Shown here: one piece after another, positions 46,698 to 55,894 of the stretch | Position numbering within the stretch: position 1 is the stretch's first letter | Layout of the letters: every line of letters starts with the position of its first letter | Assembly: GCF_001071995.1 (NCBI RefSeq) | Contig: NZ_JVNU01000025.1 | Location: forward strand, 62,172-126,171 | Source: Streptococcus sp. 263_SSPC | Lineage (GTDB): Bacteria > Bacillota > Bacilli > Lactobacillales > Aerococcaceae | Direction of reading: 5' to 3' | DNA: 64,000 nucleotides | Program-made: the position numbers and the translations under genes | The notes under the pieces: generated by a model | The model's input: the letters and a program-made list of their open reading frames with translations, nothing else | Database searches by the model: none | What the model was told of the DNA's origin: nothing

Positions 46698-47702
46698 ATG
46701 TCAAAATTAGTATTAACAAAAGGAAAATATGATCACTTAGTAAAACTTTCAAACAAAAACCATGTCATCGGTGCTTTAGCAATTGACCAACGTGGTTCAT
46801 TGAAAAAAATGATTGCTGCAGGAAATCCAAATGTAAAAGGTGACGAAGGCATCATCCGCTTCAAAGAATTAGTCTCTGAAGAATTAACAAAATTCTCTTC
46901 TTCAATCCTTTTAGACCCTGAATACGGTCTTCCAGCTGCAAAATTACGCCACGAAGACTGCGGACTTTTAATCTCTTACGAAAAAACTGGTTACGATGCA
47001 ACTGAAATCGGCCGCTTACCAGACTTACTTCCAATTTGGTCTGCAAAACGCATTAAAGAATTAGGCGCTGACGCTGTTAAAGTTCTTTTATACTATGATA
47101 TTGACGAAGATCCAGCAATCAACGACATCAAACATGCATGGGTAGAACGTGTTGGTAGCGAATGTGTGGCAGAAGATATTCCATTCTTCTTAGAAATCGT
47201 TTCTTACGAAGCAAGTGACGACGATGTGAAATCAGCTGCATACGCAAAAGTGAAACCTCATAAAGTAAACGACGCAATGAAAGTCTTCTCTGACCCACGT
47301 TACAACGTTGACGTATTAAAAGTAGAAGTTCCAGTAAACATGAACTTCGTAGAAGGCTTCACTAAAGAAGGCGTTGAACCTGTTTATACTCGCGAAGAAG
47401 CTTTACGTTTATTCAAAGAACAATCTGAAATTACTGACCTACCATTCATCTTCTTAAGTGCTGGTGTTTCTGCTGAATTATTCCAAGAAACTCTACGCTT
47501 TGCTAAAGAAGCTGGTTCTACTTTCAATGGTGTGTTATGTGGTCGTGCAACATGGAAAGATGCTGTATCTGTATTTGCGACTGAAGGGGAAGAAGCTGGT
47601 CGTGCGTGGTTGGAAAACCAAGGACGTAAGAACATCGAGGACCTTAATGTTGTTTTAGATGAAACTGCAACTCCATGGTTAGATCGTGCAGAAGTAAAAT
47701 AA
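46698..47702 (+). CDS. lacD: Tagatose 1,6-diphosphate aldolase (class I, LacD)
   Basis: A 334-residue class I aldolase: [48 protein letters not shown] and the Schiff-base lysine region [16 protein letters not shown]. It splits tagatose-1,6-bisphosphate into dihydroxyacetone phosphate and glyceraldehyde-3-phosphate. Last gene of the amino-sugar operon, starting after AAAGGAGTG. A tagatose-6-P kinase and a PTS transporter needed for the pathway are not in the window. Its terminator region is occupied by repeat F. Confidence 0.94.
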   Translation: MSKLVLTKGKYDHLVKLSNKNHVIGALAIDQRGSLKKMIAAGNPNVKGDEGIIRFKELVSEELTKFSSSILLDPEYGLPAAKLRHEDCGLLISYEKTGYDATEIGRLPDLLPIWSAKRIKELGADAVKVLLYYDIDEDPAINDIKHAWVERVGSECVAEDIPFFLEIVSYEASDDDVKSAAYAKVKPHKVNDAMKVFSDPRYNVDVLKVEVPVNMNFVEGFTKEGVEPVYTREEALRLFKEQSEITDLPFIFLSAGVSAELFQETLRFAKEAGSTFNGVLCGRATWKDAVSVFATEGEEAGRAWLENQGRKNIEDLNVVLDETATPWLDRAEVK

Positions 47703-47723
47703 TTTAAAGAGCGTTGCTCTTCT

Positions 47724-47892
47724 AAACACCTAGGATTTTCTCATACGAGTAGTAATGGCTGTACCGGTCTGAGCCAAGGTCTCAGACCTCTCGAGCCTCA
47801 AACAGACTCTAGGAAATTTCATTTCCTGAGTCTGTAATTCGCATCGAGTACACTCGCGACTACTACTCGTATAGAATCCTAGGTGTTTTTTT
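47724..47892 (+). repeat. Dispersed structured element, copy F, within the lacD terminator
   Basis: Outer arms AAACACCTAGGATT / GAATCCTAGGTGTTTTTTT form a classical terminator stem with T-run, split by the insert. Inner arms ATACGAGTAGTA / TACTACTCGTAT. Core 47760-47849: GTACCGG, hairpin GGTCTGAG / CTCAGACC, CTCGA / TCGAG, CTCAAA, stem CAGACTC / GAGTCTG topped by AGGAAAT / ATTTCCT, TAATTCGCA. All three inner stems differ from copy A but stay paired. Confidence 0.8.
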
Positions 47893-48395
47893 CGCAACAC
47901 TCAACATTATTTACTTCTTCTAACCATGGATTGCAGAGGAAGGGTGAGAGATACAAGGATGAGGCACCGGCTCGAGCCTAAGGTCTCTCGCCTTTAAAGC
48001 CTCAAAGGGGACGTACGGAATTTTATTCCTACGTCCCCTTTGCACAGTGGTTGAATGGAACGAGCTTCGCTACATGTAACTCGCTCGTCCCTATTCAACT
48101 TTGTGGGGGAAAGAAAACGAAATGGACAAAATAGCATCTTCTATTTTGTCTATTTCTGTCTTTCTCCCTCATTTTAATGCAAGCTCCATCACTATTACTA
48201 TAGAATCCGCAAGATTCTCCGAAACCACACTGAGTGTTATTCGCAACGCTCTACTTTTTTACTTCCACTAACCATGGGCGCAGTTGAAACCAGACCCAGT
48301 AGAAAAATGCCAATCAGAAGTCTAGGTGTTTTTTCGCAAAGCACTTCTTTTTTTACTTCTTCTAACCATGGTTTGCGGAGGAAGGGAGAGAGAAA
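47878..48395 (+). repeat. Three degenerate copies of a 60-75 bp flank repeat
   Basis: The motif CTAGGTGTTTTTTCGCAA, then ACTTCTTCTAACCATGG, then GAGGAAGG occurs at about 47878-47950 and 48319-48395. A weaker copy is at 48224-48285 (GTGTTATTCGCAACGC, ACTTCCACTAACCATGG). The first copy follows element F and the second follows element G, so the block looks like successive duplication of element plus flank. Confidence 0.65.
47930..48210 (+). repeat. Dispersed structured element, copy G (degenerate)
   Basis: Core 47963-48050: GCACCGG, GGCTCGAG...GTCTCTCGCC, CCTCAAA, stem GGGGACGTA / TACGTCCCC, then a weak form of the conserved right side. The inner hairpin is imperfect and the outer arms are hard to match. 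To the right (48175-48210) is ACTATTACTATAGAATCCG, identical in type to the right arms of copies E and H. A separate hairpin GACAAAATAG / CTATTTTGTC lies at 48125-48150. No gene is visible between lacD and copZ. Confidence 0.6.
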
Positions 48396-48399
48396 ACAG

Positions 48400-48433
48400 A
48401 AAAAAGGCCGGGCGAAAACGCTCGGCCTTTTTG
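48400..48433 (-). terminator. Terminator of copA-copZ
   Basis: Minus strand AAAAAGGCCGAGCG / CGCCCGGCCTTTTTT, just after the copZ stop. Confidence 0.88.
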
Positions 48434-48440
48434 GGGTTGA

Positions 48441-48641
48441 TTATTTTTTGATGCTGTATTTTGTGCCTTCGAGGGATGCTTGTAATGCGTCGACGCTTGC
48501 GTCTCCTTCGACTGTAGCTACTTTGTTTTCTAAGCTGACTTCAACATTTGTTACGCCTGGGACGTTTGAGAAGCGTTCTTTCACTGTGTTGGCACATCCT
48601 GCGCATTTGATTCCTTCTAAATTGTATTCTTTTTTCATCAT
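48441..48641 (-). CDS. copZ: Copper chaperone CopZ
   Basis: A 66-residue HMA-domain protein: KKEYNLEGIKCAGCANTVKE with the copper-binding C-A-G-C (MxCxxC is changed to IKCAGC). It starts at 48641 behind AAAGGAG; the longer frame overlaps copA. It carries Cu(I) in the cytoplasm, to or from the ATPase encoded immediately upstream. Confidence 0.92.
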   Translation of the reverse strand: MMKKEYNLEGIKCAGCANTVKERFSNVPGVTNVEVSLENKVATVEGDASVDALQASLEGTKYSIKK

Positions 48642-48658
48642 AAATCTCTCCTTTATAG

Positions 48659-50902
48659 TTATGCTTTCCAGCGTTTTAATCTTAGGGCGTTGAGGACAAC
48701 GGATACGGAACTGAAGCTCATTGCGGCTCCGGCAATCATAGGGTTGAGGAGTGGTCCGCCAAAGAGGTGAAGAACTCCCATCGCGAATGGAATTCCGATT
48801 ACGTTGTAGGCAAATGCCCAAAATAGATTTTCTTTAATATTACGGATGGTTGCACGGCTGAGTTTTAACATCGCTGGTACATCCATCAAGTCGCTCTTCA
48901 TTAAGACGGCGTCTGCAGATTCGATGGCTACGTCTGTTCCGGTACCGATTGCGATACCGACTTGTGCTTGTGCAAGAGCTGGGGCATCATTGATACCATC
49001 TCCCACCATCGCCACAATATAGCCTTCTTCTTGCAATTTTGAGACATAATTCGCCTTATCTTGCGGTAAAACTTCACTAAATACGCGGTCAATCCCCACT
49101 TCAGCGGCAATCGCTTGTGCAGTTCGTTCATGGTCCCCTGTCATCATGGCTACTTGAATGCCCATTTCATGTAGGGTTTGGATGGCACGCGCGCTGCTTT
49201 CCTTAACAGTATCCGCTACAACAATCAAGCCTTGTACCGCATCGTTGTATCCGATATAGAGCGGTGTTTTTCCTTGTTCGGCGAAATGGTTTGCTTTTTC
49301 GTTCATCGCCTCATTGGCAAGACCATTTTCGCGCATCCATTTTTCATTCCCAAGGAAGACGAGCGTTTCACCAACGTGGCCTTTAATCCCGAAACCAGGG
49401 ATGGCTTCGAAGTTCGTCACTTCATCAAATGTGGCACCTTGTTCTTTGGCTTTGGCAACAATCGCTTCGCCAAGAGGGTGTTCTGACGCTACTTCAAGGC
49501 TCGCAGCTAGGCGAACGAGCGCATCTGCATCGGTATTATCGGCAGTAACAACATCTGTGACAACCGGAGTTCCGTTTGTGATAGTTCCTGTTTTATCGAA
49601 AACAACCATATTCACGTGGTTGGCTTCTTCCAACGCTTCTCCACTCTTAAGAAGGATTCCGTTTTCGGCCCCTTTACCAGTCCCAACCATGATAGCAGTC
49701 GGTGTCGCAAGTCCTAACGCACATGGGCAGGCGATGACGAGGACTGAGATGGTAATCGTGAGGGCAAATACCCATGATTCTTGTCCAAGGAAATACCAAG
49801 CAAGTCCAGAAACAAGAGCCAAGCCGATTACGATTGGAACGAATACTCCTGAAACTTTGTCGGCCAGTTTTGCGATTGGTGCTTTTGATCCTTGTGCTTG
49901 TTCAACTAACTGAATGATTTGAGAAAGGGCTGTGTCTTTCCCGATTTTTGTTGCCTTTAGAATGAAGGAGCCTGTTTTATTTAAACTTGCCCCAATCACT
50001 TCATCGCCAACTGCTTTCGATACTGGAATACTTTCCCCTGTTAACATCGATTCGTCAACGGTTGAGTTGCCTTCTGTCACGACGCCATCGACTGGAACTT
50101 TTTCACCCGGTTTTACACGAATGAGGTCGCCTACTTGCACTTCTTCTACAGGAACTTCTACTTCTTGTCCGTCTCGTAAAACCGTCGCCATTTTAGGAGC
50201 GAGTCCTACGAGCGTTTGAATCGCCATGGATGTTTTTCCTTTTGACACGGCTTCGAAGTATTTTCCAAGTGTGATCAATGTTAAAATAACGCCGGCTGAT
50301 TCGTAGTAAAGGTTCATCGCAAAATGCGCATGGCCTTCTAATACATGGTACGTTCCGTAAAGGCTATACAGGAACGCAGCGCTTGTTCCAAGAGCGACTA
50401 GGCTGTCCATGTTTGGATGACCTTTAGATAAGGCTTTAAATCCATCCACGAAGAAATGACGTCCAAGCCAGAGAATTGGGAGAACGAGCGCTAATTGAAT
50501 CAACGCGTAGCTCACAGGGCTTTGCATTGGGCTTAGGAACGCTGGCATTGGAATTCCAATCATATCGGCCATTGCAATAAAGAGAAGTGGCACAGCGAAA
50601 ATCGCTGAAATGGTTAGGTTTCGCTTCATTTCTCTTAAGTGCGCTTCTTTCTTTTCGTTCTTTTCTTCGAGTTCTTCTTCCACTGATTTCCCACGAGGAC
50701 GAGCACCGTATCCCACACCATCGACCACTTTGGCGATGTCTTCAGGGGTCACGCTATCGTTTGCTTCAACGGTCATGATCTCGGTTGCCAAGTTAACGCT
50801 AGCTTTGTTAACGCCAGGCATTTTGCTAACGGCATTCTCTACCGTCATGGCACATGAAGCACAACTCATTCCTTCAATAATGTACTCTTTTTGTTTGCTC
50901 AT
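48659..50902 (-). CDS. copA: Copper-translocating P-type ATPase CopA
   Basis: A 747-residue P1B-type ATPase exporting Cu(I). One N-terminal HMA domain ([10 protein letters not shown]), eight membrane helices, the intramembrane CPC in [20 protein letters not shown], phosphorylation motif [11 protein letters not shown] motif SEHPLGEAI and hinge [10 protein letters not shown] are all present. It starts at [11 protein letters not shown]. First gene of copA-copZ; the promoter overlaps CopY-type operator boxes, but copY itself is not next to it. Confidence 0.96.
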   Translation of the reverse strand: MSKQKEYIIEGMSCASCAMTVENAVSKMPGVNKASVNLATEIMTVEANDSVTPEDIAKVVDGVGYGARPRGKSVEEELEEKNEKKEAHLREMKRNLTISAIFAVPLLFIAMADMIGIPMPAFLSPMQSPVSYALIQLALVLPILWLGRHFFVDGFKALSKGHPNMDSLVALGTSAAFLYSLYGTYHVLEGHAHFAMNLYYESAGVILTLITLGKYFEAVSKGKTSMAIQTLVGLAPKMATVLRDGQEVEVPVEEVQVGDLIRVKPGEKVPVDGVVTEGNSTVDESMLTGESIPVSKAVGDEVIGASLNKTGSFILKATKIGKDTALSQIIQLVEQAQGSKAPIAKLADKVSGVFVPIVIGLALVSGLAWYFLGQESWVFALTITISVLVIACPCALGLATPTAIMVGTGKGAENGILLKSGEALEEANHVNMVVFDKTGTITNGTPVVTDVVTADNTDADALVRLAASLEVASEHPLGEAIVAKAKEQGATFDEVTNFEAIPGFGIKGHVGETLVFLGNEKWMRENGLANEAMNEKANHFAEQGKTPLYIGYNDAVQGLIVVADTVKESSARAIQTLHEMGIQVAMMTGDHERTAQAIAAEVGIDRVFSEVLPQDKANYVSKLQEEGYIVAMVGDGINDAPALAQAQVGIAIGTGTDVAIESADAVLMKSDLMDVPAMLKLSRATIRNIKENLFWAFAYNVIGIPFAMGVLHLFGGPLLNPMIAGAAMSFSSVSVVLNALRLKRWKA

Positions 50903-50921
50903 TACTTTCACCGCTTTCGTT

Positions 50922-50972
50922 TACATTTGTCGTTTACGTTGTTAGTTTACAACTATAGTTTACAAATGTCAA
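50922..50972 (-). promoter_or_regulatory. copA promoter with two CopY-type boxes
   Basis: Minus strand -35 TTGACA (50967-50972), 17-bp spacer, -10 TAAACT (50944-50949). Two cop boxes of the KACANNTGT type, GACATTTGTA (50961-50970) and GACAAATGTA (50922-50931), flank it, the first overlapping the -35. This is the usual CopY repressor arrangement. Confidence 0.75.
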
Positions 50973-50994
50973 CAAGTAAGCTCAGGAATTTTTT

Positions 50995-51690
50995 AAATAA
51001 ATATCCACCGGCTAAGCCGGTGGTTTTTCAGTTTCGGGCATAGCCCTGATCTCAGAGCGACGCATCAATGCGCTCGTGTGTTCTGCGACGAGCACCTATT
51101 TACGTTTTTCTGCAAACGTATCTTCCAATTCTAATTCCAATTGTTCCGCTATATGATCTTCTTTTAGTTGATTCCGTATATACTTTCGAGTTCTTACCTA
51201 CCGTGTCTACATAATACCCTCTACACCAAAACAATCTATTTCTATACTTAAATCTTGCATTCGACCATCTTTCAAATATCATTTGGCTGCTTTTCCCTTT
51301 TAAATATCTGACAAAACCAGAAACACTCATTTTTGGTGGTATTTCTACTAACATGTGCACATGTTCCACGCAGACTTCTGCTTCGATTATATTTACATGT
51401 TTCCATCCGCATAGCTGCCTTAACATTCTGCCGACATCAAGCCTCCTTGACTCATAGAATGCCTTTCTTCTATATTTTGGTGCGAAAACGATATGATTAC
51501 TTACAGTTCCATTTCGTATGTGATAAACTGTGTAAGTCATCGGTATATCCCATGACAAAGCCTCCTTAGTTCTTTCGATGTAGTTTGCAGACCACATACG
51601 AATTATAACTAGGGAGGCTTATTTTTTCATTATCGCTCCGCTAAAGCTTTTTGAACTCCCAGACAATCCGGAGATTTTAATTAAAACAAA
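50995..51690 (-). mobile_element. Decayed IS200/IS605-type insertion sequence
   Basis: The broken Y1 transposase gene is flanked on its 3' side by hairpin CCACCGGCTTAGCCGGTGG (minus strand, 51004-51022), typical of IS200/IS605 ends, and a second hairpin near 51071-51094 (GCTCGT / ACGAGC). On the 5' side is a G-A-rich region up to about 51660. Exact ends cannot be fixed without a comparison copy. It sits between copA and rplL, two rightly oriented housekeeping units, and does not break a gene. Confidence 0.65.
51096..51553 (-). pseudogene. tnpA: IS200/IS605 TnpA (Y1 HUH transposase), double frameshift
   Basis: The intended start is ATG at 51553 behind AAGGAGG, giving MGYTDDLHSLSHTKWNCK and then a stop. 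The sequence resumes in another frame as HIVFAPKYRRKAF, through the HUH motif EHVHMLVEIPP to WCRGYYVDTVGKN. Near 51190 the frame breaks again, and RKYIRNQLKED, which includes the catalytic-tyrosine helix, continues in a third frame to a stop at 51096. Two indels, one right before the active-site tyrosine, make it inactive. Confidence 0.85.
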
Positions 51691-51718
51691 AAGGCCGGAC
51701 TGGATAGTCCGACCTTGA
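51687..51718 (-). terminator. Terminator of rplJ-rplL
   Basis: Minus strand AAGGTCGGACTA / TAGTCCGGCCTT followed by TTTG, just after rplL. Confidence 0.85.
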
Positions 51719-51734
51719 AAAGTGTCATTAAAAA

Positions 51735-52103
51735 TTATTTTAATGTTACTGAAGCGCCAACTTCTTCTAATTGAGCTTTTAATGCTTCAGCTTCTTCTTT
51801 AGCTACACCTTCTTTTAATACGCCAGGAGCGCCATCAACTAATGCTTTAGCTTCTTTTAATCCTAATCCAGTTGCTTCACGAACAACTTTGATTACTTTA
51901 ATTTTTTGGTCTCCAGCAGAAGTTAATTCTACAGTGAAGTCAGATTTTTCTTCTGCAGCTTCACCAGCGCCACCTGCTACTACAGCTACAGGAGCTGCTG
52001 CTGTTACGCCAAATTCTTCTTCGATAGCTTTTACTAAGTCGTTTAATTCTAATACAGTTGCTTCTTTAATGTCAGCAATGATTTGTTCAATGTTTAATGC
52101 CAT
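51735..52103 (-). CDS. rplL: 50S ribosomal protein L7/L12
   Basis: A 122-residue acidic stalk protein: [20 protein letters not shown], an Ala-rich hinge ([20 protein letters not shown]) and the C-terminal factor-binding domain ([20 protein letters not shown]). Multiple copies bind L10 and recruit translation GTPases. It starts after TGGAGG and follows rplJ. Confidence 0.98.
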   Translation of the reverse strand: MALNIEQIIADIKEATVLELNDLVKAIEEEFGVTAAAPVAVVAGGAGEAAEEKSDFTVELTSAGDQKIKVIKVVREATGLGLKEAKALVDGAPGVLKEGVAKEEAEALKAQLEEVGASVTLK

Positions 52104-52178
52104 TTTTAATTTCCTCCATTTTTTGGTTGTTTTAATAATTTTTGTTTTGTGTTTTTGAAAGTTAGCTAGCTAGCTTTA

Positions 52179-52682
52179 TTAAGCTGCTGCGCCATCTTTT
52201 TGATCTGCAACGGCTTTGATTGCCAATGCAGTGTTGCGAACTGGTGCTTGTAATACTGATAATAGCATTGAAAGTAACCCTTCGCGGCTTGGTAATTTTG
52301 CAAGAGCTTCGATTTCTTCTTTTGAAGAAACTTTACCCTCAACAACACCTGCTTTAATTTCTAAAGCTTCAACTTTTTTAGCAAAGTCAGCTAAGATTTT
52401 AGCAGGAGCTACTACGTCTTCGTTACTGAAAGCTACAGCTGATGGTCCTTTGAAAATGTCATCCATTCCTTCTAAACCAGCTTCTTTAGCTGCACGAGTT
52501 AAAATGCTGTTTTTAACAACTGCAAATTGTACTCCTGCTTTACGTAATTCTGCACGTAGATTTGTTGCTTCTTCTACAGTAATTCCTAAATAGTCAACAA
52601 CAACAACTGATGATGCGTTTTTGAACTGTTCAGCAACTTCTGTAACTAGTTGCGCTTTTTTAGCAATGATTGCTTCACTCAT
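52179..52682 (-). CDS. rplJ: 50S ribosomal protein L10
   Basis: A 167-residue L10: [40 protein letters not shown] and a C-terminal L7/L12-binding helix. It anchors the L7/L12 stalk to 23S rRNA. It starts after CAGGAGGTG and is preceded by a structured leader with a terminator, so the rplJL unit is likely autoregulated. Confidence 0.98.
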   Translation of the reverse strand: MSEAIIAKKAQLVTEVAEQFKNASSVVVVDYLGITVEEATNLRAELRKAGVQFAVVKNSILTRAAKEAGLEGMDDIFKGPSAVAFSNEDVVAPAKILADFAKKVEALEIKAGVVEGKVSSKEEIEALAKLPSREGLLSMLLSVLQAPVRNTALAIKAVADQKDGAAA

Positions 52683-52835
52683 CTTCGTTTTTCACCTCCT
52701 GAAATTTAGGTAGGGCATAAAAAAAACTCTATACCCACAAAGACATAGAGAAATAAGATCAACTTGTTCTCCCTCGGTAGGATATTAAGGCTAGTGCCCC
52801 CTACTGTCTTCGGTCGCATTCAACTTTTATTAGTT
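52683..52835 (-). promoter_or_regulatory. L10 leader (rplJL autoregulatory mRNA structure)
   Basis: The 150-nt leader has paired segments around AGGGGGCACTAGCCTTAAT and CGAGGGAGAACAAG. A hairpin CTCTATGTC...TATAGAG with eight T follows (about 52722-52752). In Firmicutes the L10(L12)4 complex binds such leaders and triggers termination. Assigned from position, length and the internal terminator. Confidence 0.75.
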
Positions 52836-52873
52836 TACACGATTGACTCTTCATTGTCAACAAAAAACACTAA

Positions 52874-52903
52874 TAAAAAAGAACCAAGCACATGGCTCGG
52901 TTC
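52874..52903 (-). terminator. Terminator of rplK-rplA
   Basis: Minus strand GAACCGAGCC / GGCTTGGTTC around ATGT-like loop, then TTTTTT. Confidence 0.82.
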
Positions 52904-52917
52904 TATCCATTTTTAAA

Positions 52918-53607
52918 TTATAGAGAAGCTACGTCTACTTTAACCCCAGGGCCGAAAGTAGTTGTCACAGCAACGTTACGTACGTATTGACCTTTAACTG
53001 TAGCAGGTTTGATACGTAATAATGTTTCGTGAATTGTTTTGAAGTTTTCTACTAATTTTTCATCTGAGAATGAAACTTTACCGATTGGAACGTGGATGTT
53101 ACCAGCTTTGTCAACACGGTAAGTAACTTTACCAGCTTTGATTTCTTCAACAGCTTTAGTTACGTCCATTGTAACAGTACCTGTTTTAGGGTTTGGCATT
53201 AAGCCTTTAGGTCCTAATACACGACCTAAACGACCAACTTCACCCATCATGTCAGGTGTTGCAACGATAACGTCGAACTCAAACCATCCTCCTTGGATTT
53301 TTTGAGCTAATTCGCTGTCACCAACGTAGTCTGCACCAGCTGCTTCAGCTTCTTTAGCTTTTTCACCTTTTGCGAATACTAATACGCGTTGAGTTTTACC
53401 TGTTCCGTTTGGAAGCACAACTGCTCCACGTAATTGTTGGTCAGCTTTCTTTGGATCTAAACCTAAACGGTATGCAACTTCTACAGATGCATCAAATTTA
53501 GCGAAATCTGTTTCTTTTGCTAATGCGATAGCTTCTTCAACTGAGTAAGCTTTAGAAGAATCGATTTTTTTAGCGGCTTCTAAATATTTTTTGCTTTTCT
53601 TTGCCAT
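52918..53607 (-). CDS. rplA: 50S ribosomal protein L1
   Basis: A 229-residue L1 forming the mobile stalk near the E site: [48 protein letters not shown] and [21 protein letters not shown]1 in this group represses its own operon by binding mRNA. The leader between rplK and rplA contains paired AGTCC / GGACT segments and a GTGGGAGG box that also occurs upstream of rplK, possibly the L1 target (inference). Confidence 0.98.
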   Translation of the reverse strand: MAKKSKKYLEAAKKIDSSKAYSVEEAIALAKETDFAKFDASVEVAYRLGLDPKKADQQLRGAVVLPNGTGKTQRVLVFAKGEKAKEAEAAGADYVGDSELAQKIQGGWFEFDVIVATPDMMGEVGRLGRVLGPKGLMPNPKTGTVTMDVTKAVEEIKAGKVTYRVDKAGNIHVPIGKVSFSDEKLVENFKTIHETLLRIKPATVKGQYVRNVAVTTTFGPGVKVDVASL

Positions 53608-53708
53608 TGTATAATTTCCTCCTATTGTGTGGTTTTAACGGTTTTACCTCCCACAAAGTCCATGAGTGAAACACTCGTGCTAGGGACTTTTGGAAGCTGC
53701 ATTTGTTT

Positions 53709-54134
53709 TTAGCCTTCTACTACAAATCCCATTGAACGGGCTGTACCTTCGACCATGCGCATAGCAGCTTCTACGTCTGCTGCATTTAAGTCAGGTGCTT
53801 TTAATTCAGCAATTTCTCTAACTTGATCACGAGTTACAGTAGCAACTTTTTTCTTGTTTGGTTCTCCTGAACCTTTTTCTACTTTAGCAGCTTTCTTTAA
53901 TAATACTGCTGCTGGTGGTGTTTTACAGATGAAGTCGAATGAACGGTCTTCATAAACTGAAATCACAACCGGAATGATTAAACCTGCTTGGTCAGCTGTA
54001 CGAGCATTGAATTCTTTACAGAATCCCATGATGTTCACTTGTGCTTGACCTAAAGCTGGACCTACTGGTGGAGCTGGAGTTGCTTTACCTGCAGGAATTT
54101 GTAATTTAACTAGTTTTACAACTTTTTTAGCCAC
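53709..54134 (-). CDS. rplK: 50S ribosomal protein L11
   Basis: A 141-residue L11: [58 protein letters not shown]. It binds the GTPase-associated rRNA and is needed for RelA signalling. Initiation is at GTG (54134) with AAGGAGG 9 nt upstream. First gene of rplK-rplA. Confidence 0.98.
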   Translation of the reverse strand: MAKKVVKLVKLQIPAGKATPAPPVGPALGQAQVNIMGFCKEFNARTADQAGLIIPVVISVYEDRSFDFICKTPPAAVLLKKAAKVEKGSGEPNKKKVATVTRDQVREIAELKAPDLNAADVEAAMRMVEGTARSMGFVVEG

Positions 54135-54296
54135 GAGACATTACCTCCTTGATTGTTTCGTGCGTGGTTTAATGGAGATGAAGATTTCTCCTCCCACGGT
54201 GTTCCGACATGTGCATTTTCATGCACTTTGGTATTATATCAAAACTTAATTTGCAATGCAATCTTTATAGTTTATTCTTTTTTAGAAAAACTTCGT

Positions 54297-54499
54297 TTTT
54301 TCTTACAAGCCTTCTTGAACGGTTGCGGTTGCTTCATAGCCACGGTAATGGGGCACCGGATTGAGCCCTATCGTCTCAATTCCTACCAAGCTTCAAACTG
54401 ACTCTACGGGTTTTACCCTAGAGTCAGTAATTCACATTGGTTGCTATCCCCCATTACTGTTGCTATAGAACCGCAACGTTCTTCAGGCTTGTAAGAAAA
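54297..54499 (+). repeat. Dispersed structured element, copy H
   Basis: Near twin of copy A. Arms TTTTCTTACAAGCC / GGCTTGTAAGAAAA (an internal pair change from A), GGTTGCGGTT / AACCGCAAC, TAGCCACGGTAATGGGG / CCCCATTACTGTTGCTA. Core 54353-54443: GCACCGG, GGATTGAG / CTCAATTCC, ACCAA / TTGGT, TTCAAA, CTGACTCTA / TAGAGTCAG, TAATTCACA. The core runs opposite to the adjacent rlmI-like and rplK genes. Both A and H are followed by TGAGATTTTTTTGCAAAAAA. Confidence 0.8.
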
Positions 54500-54660
54500 T
54501 GAGATTTTTTTGCAAAAAAGTGAACTGCTAGAAATCGCGTTGCAATGGGATTTGTGCCAAAAGATGAAAATGACATGTCGGTGCCTCTAATGGCCTTCCG
54601 TGCTGCGGAAATGGCATAAGGACGGGGTTTGTGCAGGGAGTTTGAGGTGCTTACGAAAGC

Positions 54661-54694
54661 TGCCCGAAATTCACTTATAAGTGAATTTCGGGCA
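54661..54694. repeat. 34-bp perfect palindrome linked to repeat copy H
   Basis: TGCCCGAAATTCACTTA and its exact mirror. Same sequence and spacing as the palindrome after copy A (3505-3538). It lies 6 bp before the end of the rlmI-like gene on the minus strand and could form a hairpin at its transcript end, though no T-run follows. Confidence 0.78.
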
Positions 54695-54700
54695 GTTGAG

Positions 54701-55891
54701 CTAGTTGTTAAATTCAATAAAGAAAACTTTGAGATAATCGCTGAGCGGTGTGGCTACTGGGACTGCAAAATCGCTTGGCAAGCCTTTTTTCAAGACAATG
54801 CGGAACTTACGATTGCCTTCTGCTTCCTGGATTCCCTTCTCAATCATTTGTTGGAATTGAGATTCGCTCACATTCGCTGCATTCGTCGATAACACGAGCG
54901 TTCCTTTTGGCGCGACTAATGGTGTGATTTGAGCCACTAATTTGCCGTAGTCTTTTGCCACAGAGAAGGTTCTTTTCTTCGTACGGGCAAAACTTGGTGG
55001 ATCGACCACGACCGAATCAAACTTCAACTGTTTCTTCACAGCGTATTTGAAATAATCGAACACGTCCATCACATAGATTTGTTGCGATTCTGGGTCGATA
55101 CCATTGACTGCAAACTGCTCTTTTGTCTTCTCAAGACTACGGTTGGCAACGTCCACGCTAGTTGTTTTTGTCGCGCCACCCATCGCTGCAGCTACAGAAA
55201 AGGCACCGGTATAGCTGAAGGTATTTAATACGGTACGTCCTGCACTATAACGCTGGCGAATCGTTTCACGCACTTCGCGTTGGTCTAGGAAGATACCAGT
55301 CATCAATCCTTCATTCATATAGGTCGCGTATTTAACACCATTCTCCAATACGATTAGCGGTTCTGGTGCTTCTATCCCGCCGACAAATTGACTTTCTGGC
55401 AAGTCCGCTTCATTCTTGAAACGAATCTTTTCATAGACCCCTTTGACACCTTCAAACGAAGCAAGTGCCTGCGTCAAAATCAGGTCGTGGTAATGATAAA
55501 CGCCCTCGCTATACCAAGAGACAACGATAAACCCATCATACCAGTCGATTGTCACTCCTCCAAAACCGTCGCCTTCCCCATTGAAGAGACGGAAAGTCGT
55601 CGTATCCACCGAATGTAAGAGTGCACGTCGGTTTTCGAATGCCGTCTTGAAGATTCCGCTAAAGAACGCATCATCCAATGCTTCGTCTTCCTCTCGGCTA
55701 TACACCCACGCGACTCCCTTATTTTGGAACCCAACATAGGCCATCCCTAAGAAGCGACGTTGTTGGTCAAAAACTTTCACCACTTCGCCTTCATCTGCGC
55801 GAAGTTCTTGAGCAAGGTCCATCTGACTAATCAGTGGACTTCCTTTTTTTATCAATCCCGCTGCTTTTTGTTTCACGATGATTGTTCCCAT
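54701..55891 (-). CDS. 23S rRNA m5C methyltransferase (RlmI family)
   Basis: A 396-residue class I SAM-dependent RNA methyltransferase. The N-terminal PUA-like domain is about residues 1-75 (VKQKAAGLIKKGSPLISQMD). A central EEHEA-like domain follows. The Rossmann domain has NTFSYTGAFSVAAAMGGA, SVDVANRSLE, FDSVVVDPPSFARTK and LSTNAANVSESQF. In Escherichia coli RlmI methylates C1962 of 23S rRNA; the exact target here is inferred. It starts after GGAGGGG, 3 bp downstream of the VanZ gene. Confidence 0.88.
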   Translation of the reverse strand: MGTIIVKQKAAGLIKKGSPLISQMDLAQELRADEGEVVKVFDQQRRFLGMAYVGFQNKGVAWVYSREEDEALDDAFFSGIFKTAFENRRALLHSVDTTTFRLFNGEGDGFGGVTIDWYDGFIVVSWYSEGVYHYHDLILTQALASFEGVKGVYEKIRFKNEADLPESQFVGGIEAPEPLIVLENGVKYATYMNEGLMTGIFLDQREVRETIRQRYSAGRTVLNTFSYTGAFSVAAAMGGATKTTSVDVANRSLEKTKEQFAVNGIDPESQQIYVMDVFDYFKYAVKKQLKFDSVVVDPPSFARTKKRTFSVAKDYGKLVAQITPLVAPKGTLVLSTNAANVSESQFQQMIEKGIQEAEGNRKFRIVLKKGLPSDFAVPVATPLSDYLKVFFIEFNN

Positions 55892-55894
55892 AGA

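Noticed and set aside
48274-48693. Plus-strand frame of 139 codons over the copZ region
   Set aside because: Antisense to copZ and copA and overlapping flank repeats; no ribosome binding site.
51100-51597. Intact 165-residue TnpA
   Set aside because: Its first residues and last 29 residues are not TnpA-like, and the true N- and C-terminal sequences are found in the other two frames, so the gene is frameshifted.
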